A stretch of DNA of 64,000 bases from JANMJD01 sp963828405 (GTDB lineage Bacteria; Actinomycetota; Acidimicrobiia; Acidimicrobiales; Ilumatobacteraceae): assembly GCA_963828405.1 (NCBI GenBank), contig CAWHEG010000012.1, forward strand, positions 1-64,000, written 5' to 3'. The stretch's first letter is position 1. Each line of letters opens with the position of its first letter. The position numbers and the translations under genes were made by a program. The notes under the pieces were generated by a model that saw only the letters and a list, made by a program, of their open reading frames with translations, did no database searches and was not told the DNA's origin. Positions 42,521-51,748 of this stretch are shown one piece after another.

Positions 42521-44318
42521 GCGAGACCCTGCCACGTTGGGATGTCGGCGACCTGTTCCCCTCGCTGACCAGCCGGGAGTTCACCGCCGCCGTCGAACAC
42601 CTCGGCGCCGGCATCGCCCGGGCCGAGGCCCTCTTCGACGAACACGGGATCGGCACCTCCGAGCCGCATCCCGCCGACGAGCGCGACGGCGCGGCGGCCG
42701 ACGCGGCGATCGCCGCGCTCAACGGTGTGATGGCCGACATGCAGCCCGTCGTCGCCTACGTGTACGCCACGGTGACGACCGATTCGAACGACGAGGCCGC
42801 GCAGGCCGCCCTCGGCCGGCTCGCCCAGCTCGACGCCCGCACGACACCGCTGCGCAGCCGGCTGGCCGACTGGGTGTCGAGCCGGGGTGCCGGCGGACTC
42901 GCCCGGTTCAGTGAGGCCGCGGCGCAGCACGCCGGCCCGCTGGCCCGGTTGGCCGAACGGGCCGCGCACCAGATGTCCGAGCGGGAGGAAGACCTCTACG
43001 CCGAGCTCGGCGTGACGGGCTCGGGATCGTGGGAACGGCTGCACGCCGACGTCACCTCGCAGCTGCAGACCGAGGTCACGTTCCCCGACGGGCGGGTGGA
43101 GCGACTGGGGATGGCCGCGGTCCGCAACCTGTGCTCGAACCCCGACCCGGCGGTGCGGCGGGCGGGTTACGACGCCGAGCTGGCCGCCTGGCCGCAGATC
43201 GCCGTCGTCACCGCGGCGGCGATGAACGCGATCAAGGGCGAGGCGATCGCCGTCAATCGGCGGCGTCACTGGGCGTCACCGCTCGATGCCTCGCTGTTCG
43301 CCAACTCCATCAGCCGGGCCACCTTCGATGCGATGCACCGAGCCGTGCTCGACTCCCTCGGCGACTTCCGTGGCTGGATGCGCACCAAGGCCCGACTGCT
43401 CGGCGACCACGGGCCGCTTCCGTGGTGGGATCTGTTCGCCCCGGTCCCGGGGGCCGACCGGGCGGTCGGTTGGCACGAGGGCCTCACGTCGGTGCGCAAC
43501 GCCTTCGCCACGTTCAGCCCACAGCTGGCCGCCCTCGTCGATCGGGCGATCGACGATCGGTGGATCGATGCGGAGCCTCGCCCGGGCAAGGTCGGCGGCG
43601 CGTTCTGCCTCGACGTCGCCGCCGACCGGTCGCTGGTCCTGCTCAACTGGTCGGGAAGCCTCGAGTCGGCAGCGGTGACCGCCCACGAACTGGGCCACGC
43701 CTACCACAACGTGCAGCTCGCCGATCGCACCCCCCTCCAGCGGATGCTGCCGATGGCGCTGGCCGAGACGGCCAGCATCTTCTGCGAGACCCTCGTGCTC
43801 GAGGCCGGACTGGGGGCGTTGCAGGGCGTGGACAGGCTCGGACTGCTCGACGCCAACCTGCAGGCGGCGACGATGGTCGTGGTCGACATCCATTCCCGAT
43901 TCCTGTTCGAGTCCGAGGTGTTCGAGCGCCGACGTACCCACACACTGGGCGTCCACGAACTGAACGAGATGATGGGCGCCGCCCAGGCCGAGGCGTACGG
44001 CGACGGTCTCGACCAGGCCACGGCGATGCCCCATATGTGGGTCCAGAAGCCGCACTACTACGGCGCCCACTTCTACAACTGGCCGTACACGTATGGCCTG
44101 CTGTTCGGGCTCGGCCTGTTCGCCCGCTTCGGCGAGGATCCCGAGCGGTTCCGGGCGGGATACGACACGATGCTGTCGCGCGCCGGGATGGACTCGGGCG
44201 AGGAGCTCGCCCGCGCCTTCGGCTTCGACGTGACCGACGAGGCCTTCTGGGTCGACAGCCTCGACGTGCTGCGGCGCCGGATCGCCGACCACGCGGCGCT
44301 CGCCGGCTCGTTGACACG

Positions 44319-44322
<4 letters not shown>
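42517..44322 (+). CDS. pepF: M3-family oligoendopeptidase F-like metallopeptidase
   Basis: A 601-residue zinc peptidase that cleaves short peptides. The active site is TAHELGHAYHNVQLAD (HExxH), with the third ligand Glu in MALAETASIFCETLVLEA. The N-terminal helical domain and the C-terminal KPHYYGAHFYNWPYTYGLLFGLGL are standard for the PepF branch. It overlaps mshD upstream and rlmN downstream by 4 bases each, so the three are one transcript. Confidence 0.93.
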
Positions 44323-45374
<1,052 letters not shown>

Positions 45375-45390
45375 GCAACCCCCGGCCGGG

Positions 45391-45744
45391 TCACGACTCG
45401 AGGTAGCGGGGATTGGCGACGGCGAGCTTGTCGCGGACCGCGGCCCGCACCGCCGCACGCACCTCGTCGAGGCGGTCGTCGAGGTCCCCGGCGCGGATGG
45501 CCCGCGCCAGTTCGGCGTCGTCGGCCACGCCGAGTGACGACAGGCGGGCACGGTGGGCGTCGTGTTGGGCGGCGCCCAGCTCGAGCTCGCGCTCCACCAT
45601 GGCCAGGCAGTTGACGGCGACGCGGGCCTGGAACTGCATCCGTGCGGAGGTCTGGCCGATCACCTCGTCCTCCAGCCACTCCCGTACCGCCTCGACCAGC
45701 TGTGCCGCCGACGGCGCATCATGGGGCGGGTGGGCGGAGCTCAC
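45391..45744 (-). CDS. DUF6285 protein
   Basis: A 117-residue helical protein, with PSAAQLVEAVREWLEDEV, VAVNCLAMVERELELG and VRAAVRDKLAVANPRYL. This family is regularly found right after APH-type phosphotransferases and near acyl-CoA dehydrogenases. The GTG at 45744 overlaps the phosphotransferase stop, so the two act together. The family role is unknown. Confidence 0.82.
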   Translation of the reverse strand: MSSAHPPHDAPSAAQLVEAVREWLEDEVIGQTSARMQFQARVAVNCLAMVERELELGAAQHDAHRARLSSLGVADDAELARAIRAGDLDDRLDEVRAAVRAAVRDKLAVANPRYLES

Positions 45745-46691
45745 CACGCCTCCTCGAGGGCGAGGAACAGGTCGTGTTCGTTCTCGCACACCCGCCGCCC
45801 GATGGCGGCCAGCTCGTGGGAGCGGGTGATGCCGGTCAGGTGGGCGCTCGCCTGCATGATGCAGATGATCCCCCACTTCAGCGTGCCCATCACCTCCCAC
45901 CAGCGCAGCGTCGCCCGATCGACCGCCACCCCGCCGGCGGCCGCGTAGGCGTCGAGCAGCTCGTCGTAGGTTCCGACACCGCCAACCGGGAGGGGCGAGC
46001 CGAATCTCCACGCCTTCACGCACAGCCACCCGAGATCCTCGGCCGGGTCGCCGAGATGGGCGAGCTCCCAGTCGAGCACGGCCCGCAGCCCCTCGGACCC
46101 GACGATCAGGTTGCCGAGGCGGAAGTCGCCGTGGACGAGCACCGGGGGCGAGGCGGCCGGGCGGTGGTCCTCCAGCCAGCGCAGCGCCAACTCGAAGGCC
46201 GGATGGGGCTGGCCGAGCTGGTCGAGGATGTCGCGGTACCGGCCGACCGGATCGACCGACTCCAGCCCGTCGATGCCCGCCGGATCGACGGCGTGGAGCC
46301 GGGCGAGGGCCGCCGCGCACTGGCCGGTGAGCCGCCCGCGCGCCGTTGCGTACTCGTCGTCGCGCAGGATCTTGCGGGCGATCGTCTCACCGTCCACGGC
46401 GGCGAGGATCAGGAACGGAGCACCGAACGGTGTGCGATCCGCCGCGGCGGCGACCACCTCGGGCACGGGGACGCCGGCGCGGCGGGCGGCGCCCAGCACC
46501 TCGGCCTCGACGGTGGCGACGCGGTCGGCGCCGGGCCGTTGCCGCTGGAGCACCAGCTCACGCCCGTCGGCGCGGAACCTGAACGTCTCGCGTGAGGCGC
46601 CGCCCGACAACCGGACGACGTCGCGGATCTCGGTGGCGCCGAGCACGCCGGCCAGGGCGGGGGTGATGTCGTCGAACACCATCGCCCGCAT
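45741..46691 (-). CDS. APH-family phosphotransferase (ACAD10/11-like)
   Basis: A 316-residue small-molecule kinase-like protein. It shows the glycine-rich LSGGASRETFRF, the catalytic loop LVHGDFRLGNLIV and the metal-binding DWELAHLGDPAEDLGW. This branch is related to the kinase domain of ACAD10/11, which phosphorylates 4-hydroxy-acyl-CoAs before dehydration; antibiotic resistance is less likely. Coupled to DUF6285 by a 4-base overlap. Confidence 0.85.
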   Translation of the reverse strand: MRAMVFDDITPALAGVLGATEIRDVVRLSGGASRETFRFRADGRELVLQRQRPGADRVATVEAEVLGAARRAGVPVPEVVAAAADRTPFGAPFLILAAVDGETIARKILRDDEYATARGRLTGQCAAALARLHAVDPAGIDGLESVDPVGRYRDILDQLGQPHPAFELALRWLEDHRPAASPPVLVHGDFRLGNLIVGSEGLRAVLDWELAHLGDPAEDLGWLCVKAWRFGSPLPVGGVGTYDELLDAYAAAGGVAVDRATLRWWEVMGTLKWGIICIMQASAHLTGITRSHELAAIGRRVCENEHDLFLALEEAW

Positions 46692-46700
46692 CGTGGCAGT

Positions 46701-48029
46701 TCAGCAGCCTGCGGCGCGCACCGATGGGGTGGGGTTGACCGCTGCTCCCCCGCCCGGATGCACCTCGAAGTGCAGGTGGGGCGTGCCTCGGGCGTTTCCC
46801 GTGTCGCCGACGTACCCGATCAGCTCGCCCTGGGAGACCCCGCGACTGCCGCCCACGTAGCTGTCGAGGTGGGCGTAGTAGTACTTGCTGCCGTTGTTCC
46901 CCGACAACCAGACGGCGTTGCCGCCGAGGCGGTTCTGGCTGAAACGGACCGAGCCGCCCACCACCGCATATAGCTCCGTGCCCGTACCGGCGAGCATGTC
47001 GACTCCCTGGTGCCGGCGGCCGCCCGAACGCGGCGCACCCCAGGTGTCACCGAAGGCCGAGGCGGCGATCGGGCAGACGATGTCGAAGTCGATGTAGGCG
47101 CCGCCCGAGCCGCCGCCGGCGCCGGGATCTCCGCCACCGCCGGTCGTGCCCGCGCCGCCTCCGGCGCCGTCGTCGGCGGCGCCGCCACCCGACGAGCCGC
47201 TCGAACTGCCACCCGAGGATCCGCTTCCGCCCGCACTGCCCGACGACCCGCCCGAACCACCCGGTGACGGGCTCTGGGCCGCCGCCGCGCTGCGGCGCAA
47301 CTGCTCGGCCGCCTGATCGGCGGCCGCCTGCGCGGCCTGGGCCTTGGCCAGGCGATCCATGTTCTCCTGCTCGCGCCGGCGCTGCTCGGCCAACTGCGCC
47401 TCGAGGGCTCGTCGGACGGCCTCGTCCTCGAGGCGCTGGGACTCGATCTCCTTGCGACGCTCGACTTCGGCGAGGGCGTTCTCCTGCATCTTCTTGAGGG
47501 TGACCTTCGCCTGTTCGGTCTCCTTCCTGGTGCGCGCCAGCTCGACCTCCTTCTTGGCCAGATCGTTCTGGGCGGCCTCGAAGCGATCGATCGAGGTCGT
47601 GCCGGCGTCGATCGCCAACCGGCTGAGGATGCCGGCCTCGATCTGTCTGGTGGGTTCCTCGAGCCCGACGAACAGCCCGGCAGCACCGGCGTCGGCGTTG
47701 ACGAACCGGTCGAGGGCGAGGTCCTCGACTCCACTGCGCAGGCTCTCGACCTGGGCGCGCAGCTGAGCCGCATCGTCCTGCAAGCGGGCCTCTTCGATCT
47801 CGAGGTCGTCGAGCTTCGTCTCGGCCTCGACCCATGCCTCGGCGGCGCGGTTGGCCCGGTCGCGGGCGGCCTGGATCTCTCGAGCCGCCTGCGCCGCAGC
47901 GTCGTCGGTCGTCTGGGCGACCGCGCTCGACCCCGGCAGGACGAGCAACAGCGTGATGGCGACCGCAACGGCGGTCACGACACGGGAGTAGGGGGCGGTC
48001 CGCACGACGTGTTCAATGCTAGCGGACAT
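46701..48029 (-). CDS. Secreted M23 peptidase with coiled coil (EnvC-like)
   Basis: A 442-residue exported protein. The signal peptide (about residues 15-38, ending SSAVAQ) is followed by a long coiled coil (about 42-245). Then comes a Gly/Ser linker of some 60 residues and a LytM/M23 domain with zinc-ligand motifs RRHQGVDM and HLHFEVHPGG plus KYYYAHLDSY. The layout is that of EnvC/NlpD-like regulators or hydrolases of cell-wall splitting; the intact His and Asp ligands suggest a live endopeptidase. It is divergent from an ABC ATPase gene, though no FtsX-like permease is adjacent. Confidence 0.9.
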   Translation of the reverse strand: MSASIEHVVRTAPYSRVVTAVAVAITLLLVLPGSSAVAQTTDDAAAQAAREIQAARDRANRAAEAWVEAETKLDDLEIEEARLQDDAAQLRAQVESLRSGVEDLALDRFVNADAGAAGLFVGLEEPTRQIEAGILSRLAIDAGTTSIDRFEAAQNDLAKKEVELARTRKETEQAKVTLKKMQENALAEVERRKEIESQRLEDEAVRRALEAQLAEQRRREQENMDRLAKAQAAQAAADQAAEQLRRSAAAAQSPSPGGSGGSSGSAGGSGSSGGSSSGSSGGGAADDGAGGGAGTTGGGGDPGAGGGSGGAYIDFDIVCPIAASAFGDTWGAPRSGGRRHQGVDMLAGTGTELYAVVGGSVRFSQNRLGGNAVWLSGNNGSKYYYAHLDSYVGGSRGVSQGELIGYVGDTGNARGTPHLHFEVHPGGGAAVNPTPSVRAAGC

Positions 48030-48075
48030 TGCAGTTCCGTTACGGTCATCGTCGCCGGGTACGGTCGCGCTCCTG

Positions 48076-48876
48076 ATGGCGTCCGCCCGACCGCTCCCCG
48101 TTCTCTCCTTCGACGACGTACGCGTCGTGCGCGGTGACCGTGCCCTGCTCGACCGGATCGACTGGCAGGTACACGGCGATCAGCGCTGGCTCGTGCTCGG
48201 CGCCAACGGGTCGGGCAAGACGACCCTGATCCGCGTCGCCTCGCTGTACCTCCACCCGTCGTCGGGCACGGTGCAGGTCCTCGGCGAGACCCTCGGATCG
48301 ACCGATGTCCGCCGGCTGCGGTGGCGGATCGGGCTGGCGTCGGCCGCCCTCGGCGCCCAGCTCCGTGCGGAACTGGCGGTGCTCGATGTCGTCATGACGG
48401 CCAAGAACGCAGCCCTCGAACCCTGGTGGCACGACTACGACGACGACGATCGCCGGCGCGCCCTGCGCTGCCTCGAGCGCTTCGGCGTCGCCGCCTACGC
48501 CGACCGGGCGCTGGGCACGCTGTCGTCGGGGGAACAGCAGCGCGTCCTGCTCGCCCGGACGCTGATGACCGATCCGGCGGTCGTGCTGCTCGACGAGCCG
48601 TCGGCGCGCCTCGACCTCGCCGGGCGCGAGCAGCTCATCGGGTCGCTCGGCGACCTGGTCGCCGATCCCCAGGCGCCACCGCTGGTGCTCGTCACCCACC
48701 ACGTCGACGAGGTGCCGGTGGGCATGACCCATGCGATGCTGCTCCGTGGCGGGAGGATCATCGTGGCCGGCCCGATCGACGACGTGTTGACCGCCGAGTC
48801 GCTCAGCGACTGCTTCGAGATGCCCCTCGTGCTGGAGCGGCGGCCCAACGGACGACTCAGCGCGTGGGCTCGCTGA
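48076..48876 (+). CDS. ABC transporter ATP-binding protein
   Basis: A 266-residue single nucleotide-binding domain. Walker A is GANGSGKTT (about residue 43), signature LSSGEQQRVLLARTLM, Walker B VVLLDEPSARLD, and the H-loop LVTHHVDEVP. The closest type is the ModF/YlmA-like ATPase group that lacks neighbouring permeases. No permease or receptor is nearby, so the transported substrate, if any, is unknown. The 3' end overlaps the facing SRPBCC gene by 20 bases. Confidence 0.88.
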   Translation: MASARPLPVLSFDDVRVVRGDRALLDRIDWQVHGDQRWLVLGANGSGKTTLIRVASLYLHPSSGTVQVLGETLGSTDVRRLRWRIGLASAALGAQLRAELAVLDVVMTAKNAALEPWWHDYDDDDRRRALRCLERFGVAAYADRALGTLSSGEQQRVLLARTLMTDPAVVLLDEPSARLDLAGREQLIGSLGDLVADPQAPPLVLVTHHVDEVPVGMTHAMLLRGGRIIVAGPIDDVLTAESLSDCFEMPLVLERRPNGRLSAWAR

Positions 48877-49312
48877 CCAGGGCCAACAGATTGCGCTTGC
48901 CCTGCTCGATCTGCTCGATGAGCACCCGTTCCAGCAGGCCGCCGGTCCACAGGCCACCGCCGTAGCGCAACCGCATCGACAGCACTGTGGCCGGCGACCC
49001 CGTCGGCCCACCAGCCGGATCGAGGTCCACGGCGAGAATCCAGGGGGCGTGGCTCCGCCCGTCGAGTTCGGCGCGCTCGAAGGCCACTCGTCGGGGGCTC
49101 TCGATCACCGTCCGCACCATTCGGAGGCGCTTCGACCGGGCGAGCGGCCCGACACGGGCCCGCAACTCCACCGACCAGGCGCCCTCGTCGCCAGCGGCCG
49201 GCACCGCCCGATGGACGAGCGGCATCCATTGCGGGTAGTGGGCCAGGTCGTCCACCCAGACGAAGAGCTCCTCGGGCGAGCAGGGGGCCACAACGCCGGC
49301 GCGCAGATCCAC
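48857..49312 (-). CDS. SRPBCC (START-like) family protein
   Basis: A 151-residue polyketide cyclase/dehydrase-like fold. It starts with the usual APCSPEELFVWVDDLAHYPQWMP, continues with ARSKRLRMVRTVIESPRRVAFERAEL, and ends with a helix (LLERVLIEQIEQGKRNLLALV) that closes a hydrophobic cavity. Such proteins bind lipids or aromatic ligands. GTG start at 49312. Function unknown; it shares a short upstream region with the secreted-protein gene. Confidence 0.82.
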   Translation of the reverse strand: MDLRAGVVAPCSPEELFVWVDDLAHYPQWMPLVHRAVPAAGDEGAWSVELRARVGPLARSKRLRMVRTVIESPRRVAFERAELDGRSHAPWILAVDLDPAGGPTGSPATVLSMRLRYGGGLWTGGLLERVLIEQIEQGKRNLLALVSEPTR

Positions 49313-49334
49313 GCCGTCGAGTATCGCCGAATCG

Positions 49335-49361
49335 TCACCACCGGCTCACACTTCGCTCACA
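49335..49361. promoter_or_regulatory. Three TCAC direct repeats with 11-bp phasing
   Basis: TCAC occurs at 49335, 49346 and 49357, exactly 11 bp apart; the last two extend to CTCACA. The segment TCACACTTCGCTCACAG matches TCACACTCCCCTCACAG at 30644-30660 in 15 of 17 positions. It lies about 50 bp before the secreted-protein ATG, in a normal place for an activator of the OmpR type. Confidence 0.6.
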
Positions 49362-49410
49362 GCTGGTCCCCAAGATGGGCCTCGTTGGCAAACACGACCA
49401 AGGAGCAAAT

Positions 49411-49776
49411 ATGAAACCTCTCACCAAACTCGCCGGCGGGCTCATCGTCATCGCATCGGTCGGCGCAGTCGGCGTCGGCGCCGCAGCGGCCGCGGGCGAC
49501 GGCGACACGACCGGCGCGACCGGCGCACGCGGGCGCCCGACCAAGGAGTACGTCTGCGAGCACCCCGATGAGGTGACCTCTCGCCTGCAGGGCCGGATCG
49601 ACCGCCTCGACACGGCGATCGCCCGGCTCACCGAGCGCCGTGCGGCGGCGGAGACCGCCGGACACGACCGGGTCGTCGCCCGCATCGACAAAGTGCTCGC
49701 CCGGGCCGACTCACTGCTCACCAGGGCGCAGGGACGTCTCGACAAGCTGCCGGAGTGGATCGCGGCGAACTGCTGA
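49411..49776 (+). CDS. Small secreted helical protein
   Basis: A 121-residue exported protein. It has a signal peptide (MKPLTKLAGGLIVIASVGAV and the following Ala-rich stretch) and a short Gly/Thr/Arg linker. The body is one or two long helices rich in Arg and Asp heptads (LQGRIDRLDTAIARLTERRA, then RADSLLTRAQGRLDKL). The mature part has two cysteines, one in YVCEHPDEV and one as the last residue, which could form a disulfide. AAGGAG lies 5 bases before the ATG. The upstream phased repeats suggest control by the two-component system at 29947-32066. No known function. Confidence 0.75.
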   Translation: MKPLTKLAGGLIVIASVGAVGVGAAAAAGDGDTTGATGARGRPTKEYVCEHPDEVTSRLQGRIDRLDTAIARLTERRAAAETAGHDRVVARIDKVLARADSLLTRAQGRLDKLPEWIAANC

Positions 49777-49777
49777 G

Positions 49778-50398
49778 TCAGCCGTCAGGCGCGGTCGGCC
49801 CTGCGGCCGTCGGTCCGCCTCCCCGGGGCGGCGGACTGCCGAAGGCGCGCGACAGCAACGGGCTCGACGCCCGGAGCAGACCACCGAGGTCGTCGCTCTG
49901 GTCGAAGTGCGGCGACCAGGCCAGCGCTCGGGTCTCGTCGGGGTCGACGGTGGCCCCGGCGCCCTCCCCGACAGGGGCGACGTCCCATTCGGAGCCCTCC
50001 CGGTGCTTGATCCCGGCGGCCGGATCGCCCGCGGCGGAGGCCTCGGCGACTGGGCGTCCGGTCTCGTCCGCAACGGGGAACGGCAGTTCACCGGTCAGGT
50101 CCGGCGAGCCGGCCGGGCGTGTCGGGCGGGTCGGCGCTCGTCGCCGGCCGGTGCCCGCCGGTGCCGCCGGTCGGCCGGTGGCGAAGAGCGTCGGGTGCGC
50201 CAACCTTCGGTCGTCGAGCCACCATCCCCGCGGCGCGGTCAGCGAGTCGGCGTGGCGGCGGCACACCATGCCCGAGCGGACGGCGTCGATCGCACCGGGG
50301 TCGACCGGCTCGAGCCACACCACCGCCTGTGCGGAGTCGAAGCCGTAGGCCACCTCGGCGAGCTCCCGGCATCCGGGGCGCTCGCATCGACGGGGCAT
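49778..50398 (-). CDS. DUF3499 family protein
   Basis: A 206-residue protein. The conserved N-terminal part has CERPGCRELAEVAYGFDSAQAVVWL, then CRRHADSLTAPRGWWL, whose four Cys/His positions look like a zinc ribbon. The rest is a Pro/Arg-rich and acidic tail with little conservation. DUF3499 is essentially actinobacterial, supporting the taxonomic call. Function unknown. Confidence 0.85.
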   Translation of the reverse strand: MPRRCERPGCRELAEVAYGFDSAQAVVWLEPVDPGAIDAVRSGMVCRRHADSLTAPRGWWLDDRRLAHPTLFATGRPAAPAGTGRRRAPTRPTRPAGSPDLTGELPFPVADETGRPVAEASAAGDPAAGIKHREGSEWDVAPVGEGAGATVDPDETRALAWSPHFDQSDDLGGLLRASSPLLSRAFGSPPPRGGGPTAAGPTAPDG

Positions 50399-50562
50399 GC
50401 AGGAACGTTAGGCCGCGGCACCGCTCCAAGGCGACGTGGCGCCGCCGGCCCGGCCTGGTCCGATGAACGGTTGGCGGACTGCCGGGCGCAGACTGGCGGC
50501 CGCAGGCATACTGGGCTACGAATTGTGGCGACGCTCGCCGGGCATGGAGGCCGATCAACACG

Positions 50563-51714
50563 ATGGGACGACTGCGACGCCGCCAGACGGCCGCCGGCAC
50601 CACGCAGCCCTCGACCACGTGGCCACCCCCGCAGGAAGGGTCCGATGGCGAGACCGGGCACGACGCCATTCGATCGGCGATGGTCGACGTCGTCTCGCGC
50701 CTCGACCGGCTCGACCGGACGGCAACCGCCAGGTTCGACGAGTTGGCCGGCGGTCTCACCGAGCTCCGTGAGCTCGAGACGCGGCGCAGGCTCGAGCAGG
50801 ACCGGTTGGGCGACGAGGTGCGGAGCCTGCGCGAGCTCCTCGACGGCACGACCACGGGCCTGCAGCAGTTGGCGGCCGGACTGACCGACGCCGAGGACCG
50901 GCTGGGTCGCGACATCGAGGTGCGTCACCGACTGGCGCTGCTCGCCGTCGACGAGCACCGGGACGACGTCACCAGGCTCGTCGACGATCTGCGCAGCGCC
51001 GGTAAAGCCCGCAGCGACCGGCACGCCGCCGACATCGCCCGCCTCGGGGAGTCGCACGCCGCATCGGCGGGCGAACACGCCGCCGACATCGGCCACCTCG
51101 GGGAGTCGCTCGCCGCCTTGGCGGGCGAACACGCCGCCGGCATGACCCGGCTCGATGGCGTCCACATCGAGACGGCGGACCTGGCCCGGCGGCTCGACGG
51201 TTCGGTGACCACGGCCGAGGGGGAGATCGCCCGCCTCGCAGGATCGCTGGAGGCGATCACGGCCGAGCAGGCCGCCAACGTGGCGAGGCTCGACGAGGTG
51301 AGCGGCGAGATCGGCGACCTCGCTCGACGGCTCGACGAGTCGGTGAACGCCGTCCAGGTCGACCTCTCTCGACGGCTCGACGAGTCGGTGAGCGCCGTCC
51401 AGGTCGACCTCTCTCGACGGCTCGACGAGTCCGTCGGCGCCGCTGCGGTGGCCAACGCGGCGACCGCCGAGCGCCTGGCCGATCTCACCGAGGGGCGTTC
51501 AGGTGACCGGGCGAAGTTCGTCGAACTCGACAAGCGGCTGGCCGCCATCGAGCGTTCGATGGCCGAGCGGACGGACTTCGCCGAGTCGTTGCACCTCGAT
51601 CGCCTCGAAGAGCTGGAACGGATGCTCAGCGAGGTCAATCCCGACCATTTCGCCCCTCTCGCCGACCTGCGGACGATGCGAGCCGAACTCGACGCCCTCA
51701 TGGCGCAGGAGTAG
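50563..51714 (+). CDS. Coiled-coil repeat protein upstream of pilB
   Basis: A 383-residue soluble protein made almost entirely of heptad-rich helix. Repeats are visible at several scales: HAADI-x-x-LGES units around residues 160-190, and the 15-residue RRLDESV-x-AVQVDLS unit about three times near residue 255-300. No membrane segment or catalytic motif is seen. It ends 34 bp before pilB, which suggests a scaffold role in pilus assembly, though this is inference. The ATG at 50563 is the first in frame; the N-terminal 40 residues are Gln/Thr/Pro-rich. Confidence 0.7.
   Translation: MGRLRRRQTAAGTTQPSTTWPPPQEGSDGETGHDAIRSAMVDVVSRLDRLDRTATARFDELAGGLTELRELETRRRLEQDRLGDEVRSLRELLDGTTTGLQQLAAGLTDAEDRLGRDIEVRHRLALLAVDEHRDDVTRLVDDLRSAGKARSDRHAADIARLGESHAASAGEHAADIGHLGESLAALAGEHAAGMTRLDGVHIETADLARRLDGSVTTAEGEIARLAGSLEAITAEQAANVARLDEVSGEIGDLARRLDESVNAVQVDLSRRLDESVSAVQVDLSRRLDESVGAAAVANAATAERLADLTEGRSGDRAKFVELDKRLAAIERSMAERTDFAESLHLDRLEELERMLSEVNPDHFAPLADLRTMRAELDALMAQE
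51324..51440 (+). repeat. 45-bp tandem repeats in the coiled-coil gene
   Basis: Units start at 51324, 51369 and 51414; the first two differ at one or two bases, and the third is partial and diverging. Each codes for 15 residues (RRLDESV-x-AVQVDLS). The near identity indicates recent expansion and likely length variation. Confidence 0.85.
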
Positions 51715-51748
51715 CCACTCTCCGTACTCACCACTTGATGAGACACTC

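Noticed and set aside
45741..46691. Aminoglycoside resistance kinase
   Set aside because: The APH fold is present, but the DUF6285 partner and sequence style fit the ACAD10/11-like metabolic branch rather than an antibiotic-modifying enzyme.
51324..51440. CRISPR-like array
   Set aside because: The repeats are directly adjacent without spacers, have a 45-bp period divisible by three and encode a protein repeat.
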